Below, piece after piece: positions 41,455-48,796 of a stretch of 59,644 nucleotides of DNA. The stretch spans positions 1 to 59,644 of IMG/VR virus record IMGVR_UViG_3300048592_000721; one strand, 5' to 3'. The stretch comes from a virus. The translations under genes were made by a program, and so were the position numbers. Every line of letters begins with the position of its first letter. The stretch's first letter is position 1. The notes under the pieces are model-generated. The model was not told where the DNA came from and searched no databases. It saw only the letters and a program-made list of their open reading frames with translations.

Positions 41455-42002
41455 GTGATGCAGGATGAAGGGAGCCTATCCTGCATAGATCAAGCCTCTT
41501 AACAATAAAGTGGAGTCCGAGGCGTTGATTTCAAAAAAGTGAGTGATCCAGCCTTTGGCACTTTGCCACATCCCTGAACAATTTGCCGCTTTCGCGGAAG
41601 TCTGCATTTTTACTGTCAGGCACTCACTATTATTCGAAATTTGGAAGCCGCGCCGCTCTTATGGTTTGAGCGGAACCATTGCTCACCGCTCGCGACTTCC
41701 TGCAATTAGAGATTCGAGATAAAGGCTGGCGAAGTTCTGCGTGACAAGGCTTGCCTTGATGACACGCACCGGACTTTGTCTTTCACGGCTTCCGATTGTG
41801 CCGACCAGCATTTTTCCATCGAGCCTGTTACTCATTACCGTGGGTTCAGGCGCGCGCGAGTCTCTCTGCTCGATGGACTATGAAACGGGCGGCTGACTTG
41901 AACAGCACCTGCATCCATCCCATGAGTTCAGGACAAGACCATGACTCACTGGGCGACCCGTAACATTCGATTTTCAAGGTGATCCACGCCGCCCCATGTT
42001 TT
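41455..42002 (-). ncRNA. large structured non-coding RNA candidate (about 550 nt)
   Basis: There is no coding frame on either strand, yet the stretch is dense with stems: GTGAGTG (41539-41545)/CACTCAC (41621-41627) enclosing TGGC/GCCA and CCGC/GCGG; GGAAG.CGCG (41643)/CGCG.CTTCC enclosing CCGCTC/GAGCGG; GCGTG+CAAGGC/GCCTTG+CACGC (41739-41768); TCCATCGAG (41816-41824)/CTCGATGGA (41869-41877); CAGGAT/ATCCTG (41461-41482). Early motif site 6 sits just upstream (42013-42022) as its promoter-linked element and tRNA-Thr lies directly 3'. Size, phage context and tRNA linkage recall ROOL and GOLLD RNAs; the family match is not shown. Confidence 0.6.
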
Positions 42003-42012
42003 CTTACCCAGA

Positions 42013-42022
42013 TAAGTGTTCA
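42013..42022 (-). promoter_or_regulatory. early motif site 6 (drives the non-coding RNA)
   Basis: Minus strand TGAACACTTATCTGGGTAAG after the dnaB stop. As no protein gene follows for 800 bases, it supports transcription of the structured RNA. Confidence 0.75.
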
Positions 42023-42034
42023 AGAAACAAAAAA

Positions 42035-43396
42035 TCAACCTGTATATGCGGCATCCCTGAAAGTCGTGAATTTTTTTAGGTATTTCAGGTTTACGCTTCC
42101 GGTTGGACCGTCGCGGCGCTTGGCTACGATGCACTCGGTGTAATCCTTTTTGCCGTACTGATCGAGATATAGAAAGATGACTGTATTTGCATCCTGCTCG
42201 ATTCCGCTGGAATCTTTTAGGTCCGCAAGTGTTGGGCGTTTTTCTGTCCGTTGCTCCACGCTGCGATTAAGCTGAGCGGCAGAGATAACCGGGATGTCAA
42301 GTTCACGAGCAAGAAGTTTGTTCTGGCGTGATATGTGACCAACTTCCAATGCGCGGTTGGCGAAATTTCCACCACCGGACATCAATTGAAGGTAGTCTAC
42401 GATTACAAGGTCAAGACCATATTCACGCTGGATTTGCAAGCACTTTGCCCGAAGCGTGACTGGTGTAAGGTTGCTGATATCTGACAGGAATATTTGCCCT
42501 CTGTTTTCGTACAGTTCAATAGTTTCGTTAAAGCGGATCCACTCTTCACTGTCAAGACCGCCAGTCTTGATTTTTGTAGTTTCGATCATCGCTTCCTGAG
42601 AGATAAACCTTCTCACAACCTCTTCGCCGTTCATTTCCAGTGAGAAGATCGCGACATTTTTTCTTTGCTTCAAAACATTGTGCCTAGCAACGTCGAACAA
42701 AAACGAGGTTTTTCCTTGTCCAGGTGGTCCAGCAACGACAATATTTTCCTGGTTTTCCAATCCAAGAAGTAGCAGGTCAAGGTCGAGTAGCCCTGTCTTA
42801 ATTCCAGTGATAATTGATTCGCCTTTGGCGGTTCGCTCGGCATTGCTGGCGGCGCGGTCATATACTGCCGATATGCACGTTTTGAAAAAATCCTTGTCAT
42901 TACCTTTACTGGTCGAAATCGAAATAATCTCGCGGCTGGCTTCTTCTATCGCTTCCTCCGCTGAGAGCGTCGCTTTATAGGACAGGCTGGCTATCTTATT
43001 CGCTGCTGACAACAACTTGCGCCGAACCGAGTGACCTTCGACGATGCGCCCGTAGGATTCCGCATTCAGCGAAGACGGAACCTGGTTGATAAGCGAGGTC
43101 AGGTATGCCGACCCGCCAGCCTCCGCCAGTTGATTGACCCTTTCCATTTCCTCGGATACGGTCAGCAAATCAACGGACATCCGCTTTTCGTTGAGCCTGT
43201 CATAAGCCTGCCATACCCACTTATTGCGCTCGATGTAAAAATCATTGGCTGAAAGGAATTGCGCGATGTCGTAATAAACATCAGGGTTGATCAGCACTGC
43301 GCCGACTACTGCTTCTTCGGCTTCGCGGCTGTGCGGAACAGTCGTGCTCGTCATCTCTTCGACTTTTTCTTCTGGTGGGTAAAGTTCGTCGCTCAT
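42035..43396 (-). CDS. dnaB: replicative DNA helicase, DnaB family
   Basis: Protein of 453 residues, full length for DnaB. The N-terminal domain starts VPHSREAEEAVVGAVL; the RecA-like core has Walker A AGPPGQGKT (222-230), FSLEMNGEEVVRR, and Walker B LVIVDYLQLM followed by SAAQLNRSVEQR. It unwinds the phage replication fork as a hexamer. Its start overlaps the end of the initiator-like gene by four bases, so helicase and loader/initiator are made together. Confidence 0.93.
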   Translation of the reverse strand: MSDELYPPEEKVEEMTSTTVPHSREAEEAVVGAVLINPDVYYDIAQFLSANDFYIERNKWVWQAYDRLNEKRMSVDLLTVSEEMERVNQLAEAGGSAYLTSLINQVPSSLNAESYGRIVEGHSVRRKLLSAANKIASLSYKATLSAEEAIEEASREIISISTSKGNDKDFFKTCISAVYDRAASNAERTAKGESIITGIKTGLLDLDLLLLGLENQENIVVAGPPGQGKTSFLFDVARHNVLKQRKNVAIFSLEMNGEEVVRRFISQEAMIETTKIKTGGLDSEEWIRFNETIELYENRGQIFLSDISNLTPVTLRAKCLQIQREYGLDLVIVDYLQLMSGGGNFANRALEVGHISRQNKLLARELDIPVISAAQLNRSVEQRTEKRPTLADLKDSSGIEQDANTVIFLYLDQYGKKDYTECIVAKRRDGPTGSVNLKYLKKFTTFRDAAYTG

Positions 43397-44319
43397 AGTC
43401 TGATGTGCCTTCTCCAGTCATCGGTAGGGATTGGCGTCGGAATGACTTGCGGCGGTTTCTGCGCTTCGGAGGCGCGAAGGCTGCCAGCGGTGCCGACAAC
43501 CGAAAACGGGTCCTTGATTGTCAGACCTTCGGCGAACATCTTGGCGCAAGCCCTGGTGACATTTTCGGGTGATAAGCCAGTCCGCGCTTTCTGGTCACGG
43601 AAGGCGCTGCACCACCCGGCAACATCCTGCTTAAGCGGGAAAATCCCTGTGGCAAGGACGAACGCACGGACAAAGTCCTTGTGTTCCTGCGGGAACATTT
43701 CGACAGCATTGGCGACCTTTGCCTCCTGCAGTTCTGCTTCGGTTGGCAGTTGCACTTCCTCGACACCTGCGGCGATTTGCCAGTCGATTCCCCAAGTGAC
43801 GGGCGGGGCGGCTTTGCCGCCGTCTTCTTGTGGTGTGCGCTCTTTTGGCGCGTTCGCGCCAAGATAGTCTTTGGTAGTCTCTGCTGTAGTCTCTGTTAAT
43901 TCATCTTTAACATCGGATAAATGTGATCTGTTGGATGGGGTCAACTTGCCATCATCTGATTGGATCAATTTGATCTCATGCAACGTACACAACTTATCGT
44001 AGTCAATGCGGTAGTATTTTCGCATATCTCGCTTTTTGGCTTTCAGTTGTTCAGAGACTACAATGCCGATTTCTTCCAACCGCAGGAAGGCGCGTTTAAT
44101 CGTTGGAACAGACCAGAACGGGAAATTTTCCCGCCATTCTTCATAGGTGTTGTAAATCCATTTGACGCCGTTTTCGTCAACCTCACCTGCGACTGCTTTA
44201 TTTTCCAGCCAATAATGTAGTTGTTGTGTGATGATGGCTTCGTTGAGTCCTATCGCTTGCGCAAGCGAAGGCAGGACTTGTAGCGGTGGTTCGTTGATGA
44301 GCAGATGCGATTTTTTCAT
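43393..44319 (-). CDS. replication initiator/organiser, DnaD-like
   Basis: Protein of 308 residues. The N-terminal winged helix is of the phage replisome-organiser type: LAQAIGLNEAIITQQLHYWL, then WIYNTYEEWRENFPFW and PTIKRAFLRLEEIGIV. The C-terminal region (about 185-290) probably contacts helicase, in line with the four-base overlap with dnaB. It would bind the origin and load DnaB. Followed upstream by a small coiled-coil gene. Confidence 0.75.
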   Translation of the reverse strand: MKKSHLLINEPPLQVLPSLAQAIGLNEAIITQQLHYWLENKAVAGEVDENGVKWIYNTYEEWRENFPFWSVPTIKRAFLRLEEIGIVVSEQLKAKKRDMRKYYRIDYDKLCTLHEIKLIQSDDGKLTPSNRSHLSDVKDELTETTAETTKDYLGANAPKERTPQEDGGKAAPPVTWGIDWQIAAGVEEVQLPTEAELQEAKVANAVEMFPQEHKDFVRAFVLATGIFPLKQDVAGWCSAFRDQKARTGLSPENVTRACAKMFAEGLTIKDPFSVVGTAGSLRASEAQKPPQVIPTPIPTDDWRRHIRL

Positions 44320-44322
44320 GGC

Positions 44323-44520
44323 TTATTTTTTCGACTTATGATCTAGCTCTTGCAAAGCGTCTTTAACTTCTTTCTTTGCAATTACGAGTTCTTTTTGAAG
44401 TTCTTCGATAAGGTCGCTACGAATCCCGGCAGATTTAATGCTTGAAATTGCATCTTCGATAAACCTTTGTTTATCCATTGCTTTTTCATATAGATACAAG
44501 CGTTCAATTTCTGATTTCAT
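44323..44520 (-). CDS. small coiled-coil protein
   Basis: Protein of 65 residues, almost wholly helical and charged (KQRFIEDAISSIKSAGIR, then EVKDALQELDHKSKK). Ends three bases before the initiator start. Function unknown; perhaps a replication accessory. Confidence 0.55.
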   Translation of the reverse strand: MKSEIERLYLYEKAMDKQRFIEDAISSIKSAGIRSDLIEELQKELVIAKKEVKDALQELDHKSKK

Positions 44521-44530
44521 GAGCGTGCCT

Positions 44531-44740
44531 CTATTCCTTTGTTTTGTCTTCTTCTTTTTTGTATTTCTCCGCCTGCTTGGTGATCTGCGGAAGGTTCTCG
44601 TGAATATCTTTTGCCAGTTGTGGCGTAATAATGACGTTGCCTTCTTCGGTGTGGATAACTACCGCATTGGGCAGGGCTATCAACTGAGCGCGGGTAGAGG
44701 GCTTACGTTTTATTCCAGCGAGCCGCTTTATAAAGTCCAA
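44531..44740 (-). CDS. small early protein with TTG start
   Basis: Protein of 69 residues. I start it at TTG 44740, because TTAGGAGAAATACC lies directly before it; the longer open frame begins in the transcript leader. Mixed alpha-beta (LIALPNAVVIHTEEGNVIIT) with a Lys/Glu tail. No family recognised. Early motif site 7 lies about 60 bases upstream. Confidence 0.55.
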   Translation of the reverse strand: MDFIKRLAGIKRKPSTRAQLIALPNAVVIHTEEGNVIITPQLAKDIHENLPQITKQAEKYKKEEDKTKE

Positions 44741-44798
44741 GGTATTTCTCCTAAGTGGAATGACGCCGGGCGCAATTGCGCCCAGCAATTTATCGTGT

Positions 44799-44808
44799 TA
44801 AGTGTTCA
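44799..44808 (-). promoter_or_regulatory. early motif site 7
   Basis: TGAACACTTA on the minus strand directly after the SSB-like gene stop; the downstream GATAAG half is absent (ACGATAAA instead). Confidence 0.65.
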
Positions 44809-44810
44809 GG

Positions 44811-45701
44811 TTAGAAGGGAATGTCGTCTTCGGGCTGGAAGGGAGGTTCTTCAAACGGCACAAAATCTTCATGCGTGGAGGAATTGCCCGCCTGCGCCGC
44901 TTGTTGCATCTTCGAGAACACTTTTAACCATTCATCCGCCTGCTCGTGCAGGTCTGCCATAAATTCGGCGAGTGGTGCGCCGACGTACATGTTCTCGACC
45001 TTTTTCTCGTCCAATTCATCGGGAATGAAGGCGGTGATTGGTGTGACATATTTCTGAACGCCGCCGCGAGGCTGACCCGCTGGAACCTGTTTGCGTTCGC
45101 CGAAAGTGCCGATATACATCCAAAATAAATTCAGAACGGAATCGGAAAAGTCGGGAACGAGTTTCTTGACGTGTGGGGTGATAGCCTTCCTCCAAGTCTC
45201 AAACGACTTTTGGACATGATTGACCTGGTAGCCGCTTGCGGTAAGCATCACCGGCGACCATGCCTGTAGCTGTTTTTCTTGGTTCTTGTATCCGAGCATT
45301 CCGAGAACCTGCATACCAGGCTTTGCGCCCTTGGTGAACGGGGCGACGCGCCGCTCCACGCCGTTTACGTCCGCGACTGAGTACATGCGCATACCGATAG
45401 GCGCGAACGCAATTGAGCGAGCCGACTGGATGTAATATGGCTGCCCACTCCCGTCAGTTCGTTTGACCTCGTACAAGTTGGGGATTTTTTCCGGCACATC
45501 CCACTTCTCGGTGGCTTTCTTGATGTTTTCGTTACTGCACGCCCACCCTCCGAAATAGAGCGAGTTGTTCAGGGCTTCGAGGTCAGGATTGCCATTGATG
45601 ATGTAAAAGGCGGGCGCAGGGAATGGAAGTTCGACTGCTGAACGAGTTCTCATTGAGCCGTCGAACGCATTTTGAGCCTTTCCAGGAATTTGGATTGTCA
45701 T
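44811..45701 (-). CDS. ssDNA-binding-like early protein with SSB-type acidic tip
   Basis: Protein of 296 residues ending EPPFQPEDDIPF: an acidic, proline-rich tail whose last residues, DDIPF, match the SSB C-terminal tip that recruits replication and repair proteins. The body (MYSVADVNGVERRVAPFTKG, VQKYVTPITAFIPDE) does not look like a standard OB-fold SSB, but phages use diverse replacements. ATG 45701 with AAGGAGA is chosen over the longer frame. It lies between the replication genes and a 178-residue unknown. Confidence 0.6.
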   Translation of the reverse strand: MTIQIPGKAQNAFDGSMRTRSAVELPFPAPAFYIINGNPDLEALNNSLYFGGWACSNENIKKATEKWDVPEKIPNLYEVKRTDGSGQPYYIQSARSIAFAPIGMRMYSVADVNGVERRVAPFTKGAKPGMQVLGMLGYKNQEKQLQAWSPVMLTASGYQVNHVQKSFETWRKAITPHVKKLVPDFSDSVLNLFWMYIGTFGERKQVPAGQPRGGVQKYVTPITAFIPDELDEKKVENMYVGAPLAEFMADLHEQADEWLKVFSKMQQAAQAGNSSTHEDFVPFEEPPFQPEDDIPF

Positions 45702-45769
45702 GATTTTTTCTCCTTGTTGAAAATAAGAAACGATGAAGGTCTTGATTTTGTTTTGTCTATTTGCCTCCT

Positions 45770-46306
45770 TCAAAAGTCGTAGGCGAAGTCTGCGAAACGC
45801 TGTTCAGGAGTTGCGTTTGCCCGAAGTCTGCGCATTTCTTCTCTTGTGCGAACGGGCATGAGTTTGTTCTTCCATGCCCGTGAATGACCTTTGTTTTCGC
45901 GGACGATCCACCCGTGTTTGCGGCACCACACTATTGCCTGCTTGATCTCGTCCTCTGTTTTGATTTCATCGGACATTGGGTGGGTTGTGGCTCTCCATCC
46001 CTGCGGGTATTTTTTGATATGCCACCCATCCACCTGTTTGACAAAGTCAACGCGAGTCACTTCTCCGCGCAGGGCGCGGGCTTTGTTGGATCCACTCATG
46101 GTGATGGAAAATCCCTGGGCTTTCACTGCGGCGCAGAGTTGCGCCATGGATTCTTCTCCGCCGTTCAGCAATTCCTCGAAGTCTGGAGCGCCGGCGTCGT
46201 CAGGGTTGAATCCTTTTTTCCAGACACGGATGAAGATCGTCGTAAAGCCTGCTCGCTCGATGTCCATGCGGGCAATGACTTTGGGAAGGTTTTTCAAGTC
46301 AATCAT
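45770..46306 (-). CDS. early protein of unknown function
   Basis: Protein of 178 residues. Basic C-terminal half with HTH-like VWCRKHGWIVRENKGHSRAW and RTREEMRRLRANA; N-terminal part begins IDLKNLPKVIARMDIERAG. Position upstream of the SSB-like gene suggests a replication or recombination role. Not recognised. Early motif site 8 is about 20 bases upstream. Confidence 0.6.
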   Translation of the reverse strand: MIDLKNLPKVIARMDIERAGFTTIFIRVWKKGFNPDDAGAPDFEELLNGGEESMAQLCAAVKAQGFSITMSGSNKARALRGEVTRVDFVKQVDGWHIKKYPQGWRATTHPMSDEIKTEDEIKQAIVWCRKHGWIVRENKGHSRAWKNKLMPVRTREEMRRLRANATPEQRFADFAYDF

Positions 46307-46326
46307 GCTGTTTTCACCTACCCTGA

Positions 46327-46336
46327 TAAGTGTTCA
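46327..46336 (-). promoter_or_regulatory. early motif site 8
   Basis: TGAACACTTATCAGGGTAGG on the minus strand. The gap to 46547 otherwise holds a hairpin AGCCGCGT/ACGCGGCT near 46420 and the terminator at 46503; no gene seen. Confidence 0.75.
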
Positions 46337-46502
46337 TAAAGCGGAATTTCCGAACCAATAACCGATTGCGGAAGTACCTTTAGGATTGCCGTAGGCGTGA
46401 ATAAGGCAAGCGTAAAGCCGCGTTTGACGCGGCTCTGATGTTTAGGGTGGATTTTTGGGGAAGGGGTCTTGTAGGGCTGGAAAAATAAAAACTTATTCAG
46501 AT

Positions 46503-46537
46503 AAAAAAATACCCGTCCATTTGGACGGGTATTTTTT
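46503..46537. terminator. bidirectional terminator after the PH/SHOCT gene
   Basis: AATACCCGTCC/GGACGGGTATT with A- and T-runs on both sides. Confidence 0.88.
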
Positions 46538-46547
46538 CGTGTGTCGC

Positions 46548-47120
46548 TTAAATTCTGCTCAGCAGTTCTTCTTTCTTTTGGGTGAATTCTGTCTCTGTCA
46601 AAATCCCTTGGTCTCGCAACTCCCCTAATTTCTTTATCGCGTCAATTGCACTTTGGGGTTGGCTATTCTGCATTTGCGGTGCTTTGGCTTGTTCAATTGC
46701 CTCGGAGATCGTCCTGGATAATGTCTCCAGTTCTTTCTTGGGTAGGTCAATTTCCATCACGTTTGTTATAGATTGAATCCGAAGAACAGAGAATATCAGC
46801 CCACCTTTCGACTCAACGTTGTTGATTTTTTCCAGCGCAATTTGTTCGACCTTTGTATTGAATAATATCTTTTGACAATGCAATACCCTTTTGCTCGTGG
46901 CTAAAAATATGCCGGATGTTTTGTTCTTAATGTCAAACGGCTTAATCGTGATTGCCTCGCCAGCGGTTACTATTCCAACATTGAAAGTGCCTAGATACAA
47001 GACCTGCTCATTACCTAGTAGTTGCTTTTCCGCAAATTCATACATACCTTTTCCGACTAAGGGATTCAGCCCGCCCTTTTGTTTCGCCTCACTGTATGCT
47101 TTCTCCAAATCGTCGCGCAT
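46548..47120 (-). CDS. bacterial PH-domain protein with SHOCT tail
   Basis: Protein of 190 residues. The middle has the bPH pattern (TSGIFLATSKRVLHCQ, VEQIALEKINNVESKGG) and the C-terminus is a short SHOCT domain (KLGELRDQGILTETEFTQKK). The combination is common in bacterial genomes and in mobile elements; its role is unknown, possibly membrane or complex sensing. It stands alone between two terminators, like a moron gene. Confidence 0.78.
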   Translation of the reverse strand: MRDDLEKAYSEAKQKGGLNPLVGKGMYEFAEKQLLGNEQVLYLGTFNVGIVTAGEAITIKPFDIKNKTSGIFLATSKRVLHCQKILFNTKVEQIALEKINNVESKGGLIFSVLRIQSITNVMEIDLPKKELETLSRTISEAIEQAKAPQMQNSQPQSAIDAIKKLGELRDQGILTETEFTQKKEELLSRI

Positions 47121-47163
47121 ATTACCTCCTTGATCTTTGTTAGATTTTTGGCATTATAAGACA

Positions 47164-47193
47164 AAAACCTGCCGCATTCCTGCGGCAGGTTTT
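47164..47193. terminator. bidirectional terminator after the sigma-like gene
   Basis: AAAACCTGCCGCA/TGCGGCAGGTTTT around TTCC. Confidence 0.85.
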
Positions 47194-47207
47194 ATTGGTT
47201 TTGTTCT

Positions 47208-47900
47208 TTAGGTAAACGACGGGGAGAGTCCAAGCGTGGTTAACTGCTTTGCGATATTCTTGATTGCCGAGGAAACTGCCTGGTCGGATTTCTGCAACTT
47301 GTGAGCAATCTCGCGCTGGTTATGACCGAACGAAAGCATGGAGATAATCATCTGATATTCTTTGGGGAGAGCCGACAACTTCTGCATGATTTCGGCGACC
47401 TGCTCGCGGTGTATAAACTCTTCTTCGGCTGAGGACGACGGATAGGCGGTCATTTCAAATTCTTCGTTTTCCGCATCATGGATTTTTGTAAGCATGGCGG
47501 ATTCGTCTTCCATCATCATCGAATAGGCTCGGTACTTACGCACACAGGCTTTTGCCGCCCACATTGCGCGTGTGAGGATTCGAGAGTCTGAATCATCTGG
47601 CTTACATTTTGTCAGGATTTCTTCGACCATTGCCGCGTAAATATCGTCAGACTCAAGCGGGTCGTTGGCGTATGACCGCGCTTTGACTTGCAGTTTATTT
47701 TCAAGGTCGGCAATGCGTTTCGCGAGTTCAGGGTAGAGCGATGGAGGATTAATGACAATAATTCGTTTCCCGCCGCTTGGCACATGTGCTTTGCGGCATT
47801 CTTTACAGATACGTTGGTGTCCTGGTCCGCGTCGGTGATACTCGGTCAGCGATTTCTCGACTTTGCACTTCTTGCATTTTTGTGTGGTGTTTTCGGTCAT
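47208..47900 (-). CDS. sigma-70-like regulator with zinc ribbon
   Basis: Protein of 230 residues. An N-terminal zinc ribbon (CKKCKVEKS.., CKECRK) precedes a helical middle and a C-terminal sigma region-4-like HTH: LPKEYQMIISMLSFGHNQREIAHKLQKSDQAV (two parts). It could be a phage sigma factor or late activator, a candidate reader of the late or early motifs. ATG 47900 with AAAAGGAGTGACACC is chosen. It is divergent from the repressor gene, with a 28-bp palindrome between them. Confidence 0.65.
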   Translation of the reverse strand: MTENTTQKCKKCKVEKSLTEYHRRGPGHQRICKECRKAHVPSGGKRIIVINPPSLYPELAKRIADLENKLQVKARSYANDPLESDDIYAAMVEEILTKCKPDDSDSRILTRAMWAAKACVRKYRAYSMMMEDESAMLTKIHDAENEEFEMTAYPSSSAEEEFIHREQVAEIMQKLSALPKEYQMIISMLSFGHNQREIAHKLQKSDQAVSSAIKNIAKQLTTLGLSPSFT

Positions 47901-47940
47901 GGTGTCACTCCTTTTAGTTTTTTTCGGAAGTTGCATTCCG

Positions 47941-47968
47941 ACACTGTCATCATAAATGATGACAGTGT
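47941..47968. promoter_or_regulatory. 28-bp perfect palindrome, probable operator
   Basis: ACACTGTCATCAT AA ATGATGACAGTGT, 13-bp arms around AA, in the 119-base gap between the divergent sigma-like and repressor genes. It is placed to control both. Confidence 0.75.
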
Positions 47969-47994
47969 AGTTGTCAAGGGTGTAATCTTGCGCG

Positions 47995-48013
47995 TGAACA
48001 CTTATGTTATAAT
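47995..48013 (+). promoter_or_regulatory. early motif site 9 with -10 of the repressor gene
   Basis: Plus strand TGAACACTTA (47995-48004) overlaps the spacer of a promoter with TATAAT at 48008-48013, seven bases before ATG 48020. This is the only plus-strand copy and suggests autoregulation of the repressor. Confidence 0.75.
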
Positions 48014-48019
48014 CAAATT

Positions 48020-48241
48020 ATGAAGCAAAAGACAAAAATCACTTTCAGGCTGGACGAAATCCTAAAAGAAAAGGGGAGAGGCGTCCGCGAGGTTGCGCGG
48101 TCAACGGGATTGGGCTTGGCTACTGTGTCGCGTATTGTCAACAACAAAACGCGCGGGGTCTCGTTTGATGTGGTTGAACGTTTGTGCGACGAGTTGGATA
48201 TTGAACCCCATGAGTTTTACAAGATAATAAAAATAAAATAA
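48020..48241 (+). CDS. Cro/CI-like repressor (XRE HTH)
   Basis: Protein of 73 residues, a single XRE helix-turn-helix: VREVARSTGLGLATVSRIVN, then SFDVVERLCDELDIEP. It is the only plus-strand protein gene of good quality in the early half, next to a divergent regulator and an operator palindrome, the classic place for the immunity switch. Too short to hold a cleavable C-terminal domain, so it is Cro-size or a minimal repressor. The ATG is almost leaderless after TATAAT. Confidence 0.82.
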   Translation: MKQKTKITFRLDEILKEKGRGVREVARSTGLGLATVSRIVNNKTRGVSFDVVERLCDELDIEPHEFYKIIKIK

Positions 48242-48270
48242 CGGCGGATGTGCAACCATCCGCCGTTTTT
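48242..48270 (+). terminator. terminator after the repressor gene
   Basis: CGGCGGATG/CATCCGCCG with a loop TGCAAC and five Ts. Confidence 0.88.
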
Positions 48271-48276
48271 ACGACT

Positions 48277-48412
48277 TGCGCGTCAGTCCTGGGGAGTAAC
48301 ACCACTTTGCCAGGGACTGGCGATTAGGTCGGCGGCTGAGCGGGTCCGACAACCGCGCACAACCTAACTCTGACGCCCGTTTGCCTACGGAGAACCGACA
48401 GGCGAACGGGCG
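48277..48412. ncRNA. structured 136-nt element between repressor and integrase region
   Basis: No gene. Three consecutive stems: GTCAGTCC.TGG (48282-48292)/CCAGGGACTGGC (48310-48321), TTAGGT (48324-48329)/ACCTAA (48362-48367) with an inner GC stem, and a 13-bp CGCCCGTTTGCCT (48374-48386)/AGGCGAACGGGCG (48400-48412). CGTCAG and CTGACG can also close the first two. Strand is undecided. A small RNA or a recombination/origin structure are options. Confidence 0.5.
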
Positions 48413-48418
48413 GAAGTT

Positions 48419-48730
48419 TTATTCAAAAGCCTTCAAAAACTCAGACAATCTTGCTTCCAGCGACTTTAATTCTTCAAGATACAATTTTGAATTTACAACT
48501 TGTTCGGTATCGATTCTTATTGCGCGTTCTCCAAACAAAAGCGGAGTTTCATTTTTGGCGCTAATACGAGCGGCAAATGGAAGAACAAGACCGACGAGTT
48601 TATCGTTTGCTTCGCGGAATGTATTTGATATGCTTTTCGGGCGTTTTGCGCTGAATGCGGTTGCTGTGATTTTTGTCTTGCCTTTTGCTACAAATATCAT
48701 ACCGAAGACATTGAAGTTTTCAAGTGCCAC
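48419..48730 (-). CDS. protein of unknown function downstream of the integrase
   Basis: Protein of 103 residues: basic first half (MIFVAKGKTKITATAFSAKR) and a helical end (KSLEARLSEFLKAFE). It is separated from the integrase by the attP core, so after integration the two genes would lie at opposite ends of the prophage. Possibly an excision or attachment-associated protein. Not recognised. Confidence 0.5.
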   Translation of the reverse strand: MALENFNVFGMIFVAKGKTKITATAFSAKRPKSISNTFREANDKLVGLVLPFAARISAKNETPLLFGERAIRIDTEQVVNSKLYLEELKSLEARLSEFLKAFE

Positions 48731-48753
48731 TGGCGACCTCCAAAATTTTGAAA

Positions 48754-48796
48754 GGTGCCCCAGCCAGGAGTCGAACCCGGAACCTACTGTTATGGG
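48754..48796 (-). other. attP core: 3' half of a tRNA-Met-like gene
   Basis: Minus strand sequence runs from an anticodon loop containing CCATAA (anticodon CAT) through CAGTAGG, a T arm CCGGG TTCGACT CCTGG, to an acceptor strand CTGGGGC ACC. The 5' half of the tRNA is absent. This is the typical attP of a phage that integrates into the 3' half of a tRNA gene and rebuilds it. The integrase stop codon (48790-48792) lies inside this core. Confidence 0.78.
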
